A stretch of DNA of 64,000 bases, taken from NCBI GenBank assembly GCA_017455065.1, contig JAFTBU010000049.1, positions 62,001 to 126,000 on the forward strand, read 5' to 3'. The notes beneath the pieces are model-generated. The model was not told where the DNA came from. It did no database searches and was given only the letters and a program-made list of their open reading frames with translations. Below, piece after piece: positions 57,483 through 64,000 of the stretch. The translations under genes and the position numbers were made by a program. Origin of the DNA: Bacteroidales bacterium (lineage in GTDB: Bacteria; Bacteroidota; Bacteroidia; Bacteroidales; UBA932). Each line of letters opens with the position of its first letter. Position 1 is the stretch's first letter.

Positions 57483-57503
57483 AAGCCTGACGGACACATA
57501 ATT

Positions 57504-60500
57504 ATGAAACGACTTACTACCATCCTGGCAGCGGTATCCGCATTGCTGCTTACCTTTCTTTCCCTGCCGGCTTCCGCCGCGGGGAGACAGAAGATTACAC
57601 TCACCGACGGTTGGACCATCAAGCCCATCACCCGCACGGCGAAGGGCTTCAAGGGTGAAGCCGTGACCCTCCCCCATACCTGGAACACCTGGTATGTGGC
57701 CGACACCCTTTGGTACAACAGGGAGATGATGGTGTACGAGCATCAGCTCGAACTCACTCCCGAGCTCAAGGACAAGAGGCTCTACCTGTATTTCGAAGGC
57801 GCCAACAGCGTCGCTGACCTCTTCATAAACCGCCGCAACGCCGGCTCCCACAAGGGAGGCTACACGGCCTGCTGCTTCGAGATCACCGATTTCCTCAAGG
57901 ACGGATCCAACCTCATCGAGGTCTGGGTCAGCAACGCCTACCGCACCGATGTGCTCCCCATCAGCGGAGACTTCAACGTCTGCGGCGGACTGCACAGGCC
58001 CTGCCATCTGATCATCACTGAAAAAGACTGCATCTCTCCCCTCTTCTACGCTTCCCCCGGACTTCTGGTCCGCCAGTCGGATGTCAGCAAGGAGAGAGCA
58101 TCCGTCTCGGCTGAGACCATAGTGTCAGTGAGCGGTCCTGAGAGCGCCTACAGCATAGAGACAGCCATACTCGACGCCTCCGGCAAGGAGGTCGCCAAGA
58201 CCCGCAAGCCCCTTTCCCAGACCAGGATGTCCAAGGACAGCCAGGGCCTGATCCACGCCAGCATAGATTTCGAGCTGGAAAAGCCCCATCTCTGGAACGG
58301 AAAGAAAGACCCTTACCTTTATACCGTGACCACGTCCCTCTACAAGGGCGGGATCCTGCAGGACAGCGTCAGCGAGCAGACCGGCTTCCGTTTCTTCAAA
58401 GTGGATCCTGACCATGGATTCTTCCTCAACGGAGAGTATCTGGACATAGTCGGCGCCTGCCGTCACGAGGATATGGCAGGCAAGGGCAGCGCCCTCACCG
58501 AGGAGGACTATGAAAGGGATTTCGAAATCATCAAGGAACTGGGCGCCACCGGCATGAGGCTCGCCCATTATCCCCATGCCGAGCCCGTCTACCGCCACGC
58601 AGACAAGGACGGCATCGTGCTGATGACCGAGATCCCCCTCTGCGGTCCCGGCGGATACGGCTACACCGGCTACCTCGACAGTGTCAAGGAAAACGCCCGC
58701 GAGCAGCTCAGGGAATTGGTTTACCAGAAATTCAACCATCCCAGCATCATCTTCTGGGGCCTCTTCAACGAGATACTCGTCAATGACGGGAGGTTCGAAC
58801 AGTACGACGACCCCATCCCCTTCCTGAAGGAACTCAACGAGCTCTACCACCAGTGCGACCCTTCGCGCCTCACCACCTTCGCCACCTGCGTCGAGCAGAG
58901 CCACTACATCGACTGCGCCGACCTGATCGCCTGGAACAAGTACTACGGCTATTTCAGCGACGGATACACCGGAGCATCCAAATTCTTCGACCAGGCCCGC
59001 GCCGAATCCCATGGCAAGCCGGTCGGAGTCTCCGAATACGGCGCCGCAGCCAGCATCAAGCACCACCAGTGGCCCCTGGACAAGAGCAAGCTGCCCAGCG
59101 GCCGCTACCATCCCGAGGAGGCCCAGGCCCTCTGCCATGAAGGCAACTGGGAAGCCTTCTCCGAAAGGCCCTGGCTCTGGAGCAAATTCGTCTGGGTGTT
59201 CGCCGACTTCCCCTCCACCATACGCCGCGAAGGCGACACCGACGGTGTGAACGACAAGGGCCTCGTGACCCGCGACCGTCAGAACCGCAAGGACGCATTC
59301 TACTTCTACAAGGCCAACTGGAACAGCGAGGAACCCACCCTCCACATCAATTCCGCCCGTTACGACCTCAGGGAGGACGGCATCACCGATGTCAGGGTCT
59401 ATACCAACCTGCCTTCCGCCAGCCTCTATGTCAACGGCAAACTGGTCGGCACGAAGAAGAAAGACAAACTCTGCCGCATAGTCTGGGAAGGAATCAAGCT
59501 CAATGTGGGTGAGAACCTCATCGAGGTCAAGGCCAAGAACGGCAAGGAAATCCTGAGCGACAGCTGCTGCTGGGCTTATTCCCCCGCCACCGCGGCCGAC
59601 CCTGCCGCAGCTCCCGCCACCGTCATCCCCGCCGCTCCCGGCACCCTCACGAAAGCCCTCGCCCAGGCAGCTAAATCCCTCGCCAGGGGCAAGGACGTCA
59701 CCGTCGAGCTCGCAGGTGGCACCTATGAGCTGAGCGAACCCATTGTCCTGGACATGAAATACAGCGGCAAGGACGGTGCGGGACTTCTCATCCGTGCCAA
59801 GGCAGGCGAAACCCCCGTCATCAGCGGCGGCCGCAAGGTCACCGGCTGGACCAGGGTGAAGGACAATCTGTACAGCGCCCACCTGGACTGCGACCACAAG
59901 GTCCGCACCATGCTGGTGGACGGCAAGCGCGCGCTCATGGCACAGGCCAGCGTCCAGGCCGACGGAGCCGGAGTGGCTCAGCGCTTCCCCATCACGGGAG
60001 CCGAGAGCTGGGCGTTCGGAGCCGGTGAAGGTGTGGAGAGCATCGCGATCCGCGCTGGAGAGCAGCTCGCCGCCTTCCGCAACCCCGAGGACGTGGAAAT
60101 GGTCCAGAGCAAGACCTGGACTGAGAAGATTCTGTGCCTGAGCGATATGGAGAAGATGCCCGACGGCAGCTACAGGGCCCATCTGCAGCAGCCTCTCGGC
60201 GCCATCATCAACTCCATGGCCTGGGCCGGCAAGATAGACTACCGCGGCAAATTCCATTTCCGCAACGCCTTCGAGCTCCTGGACGAGCCCGGCGAATTCT
60301 ATTTCGACCGCAGCACCCAGACCCTCTATTACATGACCGACGGCGCCCACGCCAACGACCTGGAGATCGTGGTGCCCCGCAGCGAGGGTCTCATCCGTAT
60401 CCACGGCAAGTCCAATGACGAAAGGGTCAGCAACATCGCCTTCGAAGGCATCACCTTCGCCTACGATGCATGGAACCTCGCAGAGCTCGAGGGATCCCGC

Positions 60501-61472
60501 GGATTCGGCGGCATCCAGAGCCTCGGACTCGCCGGCAAGTACATCCCCGACGGCAACTGGCACCCCACCAAGTACAACAGCTGCATGGTGCCCGAAGGCT
60601 GCGTCGATGTCAAGAACGCCAGCGGCATACGCATTGAGCGCTGCCGTTTCGAGCATCTGGGCTGCGCCTCCGCCATCACGATGACAAACGACGTGCAGTA
60701 CAGCAGCATAGTGGGCAATGTCTTCATAGATATCCTGGGCAACTCCCTGACCATAGGACATCCCCAGCACTATGAGATAGGCGACGGCGAGGGCACCTAC
60801 CCCGCAGGCATCGAAGGCCTCTGCCACCACATCCTCATATCCAACAACTACCTGCGCAACGTCTGCCTGGATTTCCGCCAGGTGGAGACCATGGTGGCCT
60901 TCTTCGTGAAGGATGTGAAGTTCCTGTACAATGACATCCAGTACTGCCCCTACGGAGCCATCGCCCTCGGCTGGTGGTGGGGCAACGCCGGCATACCCGA
61001 GTCCAAAGTGGCCGGACACAATGCCGTCAGCTTCAACCGCATAGGCAACACCCACCAGCTCCTGAGCGACGGAGGTCCCATATACCTGCTCGGCAGGCAG
61101 CCCGATTCCGAGATCGAGGGCAACTACGTGTTCTCCTCCCCCAGGTGCCTCTATCCCGACGACGGCTCTTCCGGCTGGGACATCCATGACAATTTCGTAA
61201 ATGTCACCTACAAGGCATGGCTGCACATCGCCAGCGACCGCGACTACGACATCAAGGTCCATGACAACCTGGTCAAGGACAACTTCCTGATCAACGACGG
61301 TCTGGGCGTGGAAGTCAAGAATACCGAGAACTTCCGCAACCGCCCCTTCAGCCAGAGGTGCTACGACATCATGGACGCTTCCGGCATCCAGGCCGCCTAC
61401 AAGGACATCATGCCCGAGAAAGAGCCTGAGATCATAAGGATAGCCCCTGAGTTCGACATTGAGAAATGGTAA
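57504..61472 (+). CDS. Two-domain glycosidase: GH2 enzyme fused to a right-handed beta-helix (GH141-like)
   Basis: Exported 1322-residue protein with a Sec signal peptide (about 1-25). Residues 30-690 are GH2: jelly-roll, immunoglobulin-like and TIM domains. The acid/base is Glu423 (GLFNEI), the nucleophile Glu511 (GVSEYGA), and NDK at 583-585 sits where glucuronidases have their carboxylate-binding NxK. Then comes an Ala/Pro linker near 690-710. Residues 712-1322 form a parallel beta-helix with GGTYELSEPIVL and VISGGRKVTGW, as in GH141-type proteins. Two separate activities are expected; galactosidase or glucuronidase for GH2 and fucosidase- or xylanase-like for the helix are guesses. It follows the GH79-like gene by 21 bases. 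Confidence 0.75.
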   Translation: MKRLTTILAAVSALLLTFLSLPASAAGRQKITLTDGWTIKPITRTAKGFKGEAVTLPHTWNTWYVADTLWYNREMMVYEHQLELTPELKDKRLYLYFEGANSVADLFINRRNAGSHKGGYTACCFEITDFLKDGSNLIEVWVSNAYRTDVLPISGDFNVCGGLHRPCHLIITEKDCISPLFYASPGLLVRQSDVSKERASVSAETIVSVSGPESAYSIETAILDASGKEVAKTRKPLSQTRMSKDSQGLIHASIDFELEKPHLWNGKKDPYLYTVTTSLYKGGILQDSVSEQTGFRFFKVDPDHGFFLNGEYLDIVGACRHEDMAGKGSALTEEDYERDFEIIKELGATGMRLAHYPHAEPVYRHADKDGIVLMTEIPLCGPGGYGYTGYLDSVKENAREQLRELVYQKFNHPSIIFWGLFNEILVNDGRFEQYDDPIPFLKELNELYHQCDPSRLTTFATCVEQSHYIDCADLIAWNKYYGYFSDGYTGASKFFDQARAESHGKPVGVSEYGAAASIKHHQWPLDKSKLPSGRYHPEEAQALCHEGNWEAFSERPWLWSKFVWVFADFPSTIRREGDTDGVNDKGLVTRDRQNRKDAFYFYKANWNSEEPTLHINSARYDLREDGITDVRVYTNLPSASLYVNGKLVGTKKKDKLCRIVWEGIKLNVGENLIEVKAKNGKEILSDSCCWAYSPATAADPAAAPATVIPAAPGTLTKALAQAAKSLARGKDVTVELAGGTYELSEPIVLDMKYSGKDGAGLLIRAKAGETPVISGGRKVTGWTRVKDNLYSAHLDCDHKVRTMLVDGKRALMAQASVQADGAGVAQRFPITGAESWAFGAGEGVESIAIRAGEQLAAFRNPEDVEMVQSKTWTEKILCLSDMEKMPDGSYRAHLQQPLGAIINSMAWAGKIDYRGKFHFRNAFELLDEPGEFYFDRSTQTLYYMTDGAHANDLEIVVPRSEGLIRIHGKSNDERVSNIAFEGITFAYDAWNLAELEGSRGFGGIQSLGLAGKYIPDGNWHPTKYNSCMVPEGCVDVKNASGIRIERCRFEHLGCASAITMTNDVQYSSIVGNVFIDILGNSLTIGHPQHYEIGDGEGTYPAGIEGLCHHILISNNYLRNVCLDFRQVETMVAFFVKDVKFLYNDIQYCPYGAIALGWWWGNAGIPESKVAGHNAVSFNRIGNTHQLLSDGGPIYLLGRQPDSEIEGNYVFSSPRCLYPDDGSSGWDIHDNFVNVTYKAWLHIASDRDYDIKVHDNLVKDNFLINDGLGVEVKNTENFRNRPFSQRCYDIMDASGIQAAYKDIMPEKEPEIIRIAPEFDIEKW

Positions 61473-61479
61473 GACACTG

Positions 61480-62133
61480 ATGGGCAGATATCAGCTTGTA
61501 GTATTCGACATAGACGGGACCCTGATCGACACCGAAAAGACCGGGGTCCTGTCACTTATGCGCACCGTGGAGCAGCTCATGGGCCGGGAAATGCCCTACG
61601 AGGAAGCCTATGGCTATTTCGGCATCCCCAGCGCAGCTGTCGCAGGCCATTTGGGATACAGCGGGAAGGAAGATTTCGCCCAGAGATGGGAAGAGAATTT
61701 CATCGCCCTCTCCCATTACATCACGGCATTCCCGGGAGTGGACGGGCTGCTTGCAAAGGTCAAGGACTCAGGAGTCCTGACCGGGATAGTGACCTCCCGC
61801 AGCCGCTTCGAATTCGAATACGACAAGATACTCGCCCGTATGGTCCACCTGATCGATTTCCCTGTCTGCGCTGAGGACACGGTAAGGCACAAGCCCTACC
61901 CCGACCCGCTCCTGGAATGCATAGGCCGGGCGTCGCTGGCCACAGGCGGACATATCGCCGCATCCTCGTGCATATTCCTCGGGGACACCCCCCACGACTG
62001 GGCCTGCGCTCACGAAGCCGGCTGCGATTTCGCACTCGCAGACTGGCACGGGAGAGGCTTCCAGGGCATAGAGACGGATAAAAAATTCTCCAGCGCCGGG
62101 CAGGCGCTGGAGATATTGGAGCTGAGCGACTGA
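61480..62133 (+). CDS. HAD-superfamily hydrolase, phosphoglycolate-phosphatase/PGMB-like
   Basis: Cytoplasmic HAD phosphatase of 217 residues. Motif I is VFDIDGTLIDT with Asp10 and Asp12, motif II the Ser/Thr in GIVTSRSR, motif III the lysine in RHKPYPDP and motif IV the acidic FLGDTPHD. The helical cap lies between residues 17 and 85. The start at 61480 follows the GH2 fusion by 7 bases. The substrate is unknown; a phosphosugar from glycan breakdown would fit the context. Its stop codon is part of a hairpin shared with the convergent peptidase gene. Confidence 0.85.
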   Translation: MGRYQLVVFDIDGTLIDTEKTGVLSLMRTVEQLMGREMPYEEAYGYFGIPSAAVAGHLGYSGKEDFAQRWEENFIALSHYITAFPGVDGLLAKVKDSGVLTGIVTSRSRFEFEYDKILARMVHLIDFPVCAEDTVRHKPYPDPLLECIGRASLATGGHIAASSCIFLGDTPHDWACAHEAGCDFALADWHGRGFQGIETDKKFSSAGQALEILELSD

Positions 62134-62144
62134 AACATCAGTCG
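62127..62144. terminator. Bidirectional hairpin between convergent genes
   Basis: CGACTGA (62127-62133) pairs perfectly with TCAGTCG (62138-62144) around the loop AACA. The TGA of the HAD gene and, on the other strand, the TGA of the S9 peptidase are both in the stem. The T-tract on either side is weak, so termination may be only partial. Confidence 0.55.
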
Positions 62145-64000
62145 TTATTCATCTGATAGATATCGACGAGTGGCCTCTGGGTATCCCCCAGGAGCCATTC
62201 GGCGTAATAATCGGCCATCCTCCAGAAGAAATACTCGTTCATGTCGCCGTAGCCGTGACGCTGTCCGGGGAAATAGAGGAAATCGAAGCGCTTGTTGGCA
62301 CGGATCAGAGCGTCCATCACGCGTATGGTGTTGGCAGGGTGGACATTGTTGTCTATGTCTCCCGTGGCCAGCATCAGGTGTCCCTTGAGGTTCTTCACCA
62401 GGGCCTGGTTCTTCTCGATGCTGTAGGCGAAGGTGGTGTCGCTCTGGACTATCTTCTCCTGGATACCGTGGTGCTGCTCGCTCCACCAGCGGTTGTAGAT
62501 GCTGTTGTCATGGTTGCCTGAGCAGGACACGGCCGCCTTGTAGAAATCGGGATAGGTCAGGATGGCCGCGGTGGACATGAATCCGCCGCCGGAGTGACCG
62601 TGGATGCCCACCCGGTCGAGGTCCATGTAGGGATGGATGGCCCCGAGCTGCTGGAGGGCGTATTTCTGGTCCTCCAGACCGTAGTCACGGAGATTGCCGT
62701 AGCCATAGTTGTGATACCACTTGGAGCGGTTGGGATGACCTCCGCGGTTACCTACGGTGACCACGATGAAGCCTACCTGGGCGAGACGGTCGACCCTGGT
62801 CATGCCGGAGGACCATGCTATGTTGTTGGCCTCGACCTGGGGACCGGGATAGACGTATTCGCACACGGGGTATATTTTGGTGGAATCGAAATCGAAAGGT
62901 TTGTACATCACGCCCCAGAGGTCGGTAATGCCGTCGGCGGCCTTGACCTTGAAGCGCTCGGGGAACTTGTATCCGGCTTCGAAGAGCCTGGAGAAATCAG
63001 CCACTTCGAGATCCATGACCTTGCGGCCGGTCTGGGCGTTGTACAGGGCCGATGCGGGCTGGGCGTCCACCCTGGAATAGTTGGCCACGAACCAGCGGCC
63101 GTCGTCGCTGGCGAGGGACTGCACATCCATATCGTCCATGTCCAGCTGCTGCATGGCTCCTCCTGCGAGACTGACCTTGAAAGTGTGCATCTGGTAGGGA
63201 TTCTCATCCTTGTTCACTCCGCAGGCGCTCAGGATCACGTATCCCGCCGCCTCGTTGACCTCGACCACATCCTCCACGTGGAAGGCGCCTTCGGTGAGGT
63301 TGCGCACCAGGGTGCCGTCGGCATTGTAGAGGTAGAGGTTGGCCCAGCCGTTGCGCTCGGACCACCAGATGAACTGGCTGCCGCCCTTGATGAAGCGGGG
63401 CTCGCGGGTCTCCACATAGGTATTCATCCTCTCGGGCACCACGGTGCGGGCGGAATCGGCGTCGATATCGACCCGCACGAGGTCTATACGCTTGAGGTCG
63501 CGGCTGAGGCGCTGTGCGTAGAAGCCGCTGTCGTCACCGAGCCATTTGGCGCTGCGGTAATCGGCATAGCCGTCCTTGGTGGTCATGGGAGCCCTGAGTA
63601 TCTCCATGTCCTGGTCCTTGAAAGCTGACACAGAGATCTCGCGGCTGGTGCCTGAGGCTGCGTCGAAGACGTAGAGATAGCCCTTGGGACCGGGCTCGCC
63701 GGGCATCTGGTAGTGGTAGGTCTCGAGGGTCGGACGGGGCTGGCTCACCGAATTGATGACCCAGAGTTCCTTGACCTTGGACATATCCCATTTGAGCACG
63801 GCGAAATGCCTGGAATCAGGAGACCAGAGCACAGACGCCATGGAGCGGCGGGTGCTGTCGGTCTGGGTGTCGCCGGTATAGTTGCCGCCTCCCCAGGAGA
63901 AGTCCTTCACGCCGTCGAAGGTGAGCTGGCGCTCCACCAGGGTGCTGTCCTTCTCGTCCTTGGCCGCCTTGCGCATGTTGGTGGTGTCCATGGCCCAGAG
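62138..64000 (-). CDS. S9 family prolyl peptidase, DPP-IV-like (N-terminus outside the window)
   Basis: Serine exopeptidase with a beta-propeller followed by an alpha/beta-hydrolase domain; the frame runs off the right edge, leaving about 620 residues. The propeller region includes repeated Trp-Ser-Pro-Asp segments such as VLWSPDSRHFAVLKWDM. The catalytic serine is in GIHGHSGGGFM (codon at 62591-62593), the aspartate is in TGDIDNNVHP and the histidine in GQRHGYGDM. Family members remove N-terminal dipeptides in the periplasm; the signal peptide cannot be seen here. It is convergent with the HAD gene, with 4 bases between. Confidence 0.9.
   Translation of the reverse strand, partial: LWAMDTTNMRKAAKDEKDSTLVERQLTFDGVKDFSWGGGNYTGDTQTDSTRRSMASVLWSPDSRHFAVLKWDMSKVKELWVINSVSQPRPTLETYHYQMPGEPGPKGYLYVFDAASGTSREISVSAFKDQDMEILRAPMTTKDGYADYRSAKWLGDDSGFYAQRLSRDLKRIDLVRVDIDADSARTVVPERMNTYVETREPRFIKGGSQFIWWSERNGWANLYLYNADGTLVRNLTEGAFHVEDVVEVNEAAGYVILSACGVNKDENPYQMHTFKVSLAGGAMQQLDMDDMDVQSLASDDGRWFVANYSRVDAQPASALYNAQTGRKVMDLEVADFSRLFEAGYKFPERFKVKAADGITDLWGVMYKPFDFDSTKIYPVCEYVYPGPQVEANNIAWSSGMTRVDRLAQVGFIVVTVGNRGGHPNRSKWYHNYGYGNLRDYGLEDQKYALQQLGAIHPYMDLDRVGIHGHSGGGFMSTAAILTYPDFYKAAVSCSGNHDNSIYNRWWSEQHHGIQEKIVQSDTTFAYSIEKNQALVKNLKGHLMLATGDIDNNVHPANTIRVMDALIRANKRFDFLYFPGQRHGYGDMNEYFFWRMADYYAEWLLGDTQRPLVDIYQMNND

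Noticed and set aside
58125-61262. A 1045-residue open frame on the minus strand opposite the GH2/beta-helix gene
   Set aside because: The plus strand encodes a clear two-domain glycosidase with signal peptide and catalytic residues; the minus frame has no motif and is a composition effect.
1-64000. CRISPR arrays, insertion sequences, prophage or defence genes
   Set aside because: No regularly spaced repeats, transposase, integrase or phage-like proteins were seen; all long genes have metabolic or transport assignments.

Overview
The window looks like a chromosomal segment of a Bacteroidota bacterium, probably a GC-rich member of the Bacteroidales. The reasons are: TAnnTTTG-type -7 promoter boxes; a tRNA gene without an encoded CCA end; an arginine operon built around an N-succinylornithine carbamoyltransferase-type enzyme (first described in Bacteroides fragilis); fused HisB and HisIE; a fused aspartokinase-homoserine dehydrogenase; and lipoprotein and secreted enzymes for pectin-type glycans. 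I cannot assign a genus.

Layout. The left edge holds the end of nhaA and a tRNA-Thr. From 30353 leftwards to 921 every gene is on the minus strand with almost no gaps. In transcription order these are: acnA-icd-gltA (citrate to 2-oxoglutarate); a putative promoter; ilvD-ilvB-ilvN-ilvC-leuA-leuC-leuD-cimA-leuB-ilvE (all branched-chain amino acid steps, with citramalate synthase as the probable route to 2-oxobutyrate); an omega-amidase and an aminotransferase; metY-metX; asnA; a CstA transporter; a GH105 lipoprotein and an esterase; and purA-purC-purB. From 30421 rightwards to 62133 every gene is on the plus strand: thrA-thrB-thrC-asd-aspartate aminotransferase; a 460-base non-coding block of inverted repeats; the complete hisGDCBHAFIE operon; the arginine genes (GNAT-argG-argC-argD-argF'-argB-argE'-argH) and carB; then a GH79-like lipoprotein, a GH2/beta-helix fusion and a HAD hydrolase. 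A truncated S9 peptidase on the minus strand closes the window.

How it works together. This is an amino-acid biosynthesis island. The acn-icd-gltA genes make 2-oxoglutarate for glutamate, which feeds arginine and all the transaminases. The aspartate aminotransferase, asd and thrA make homoserine for threonine and, through metX-metY, homocysteine. leuC, leuD and leuB probably serve both leucine and the citramalate route to isoleucine. The his genes cover every step from PRPP and ATP to histidine. Missing from the window are ilvA, carA, a methionine synthase and the lysine branch.

The strongest new-looking signal is upstream of hisG. It consists of a TAnnTTTG promoter, a 19-residue leader peptide with three histidine codons among arginine codons, an 8-bp antiterminator whose left strand contains the leader stop codon, and an intrinsic terminator. 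Together these make a classical ribosome-stalling attenuator for the his operon. Immediately before it lies an unexplained block of long, nearly perfect inverted repeats. Other points worth following up are a predicted NAD-dependent isocitrate dehydrogenase, a Ser90 form of the arginine-pathway carbamoyltransferase, a GH2/beta-helix fusion that may cleave two successive linkages, and a glycosidase lipoprotein translationally coupled to carB.
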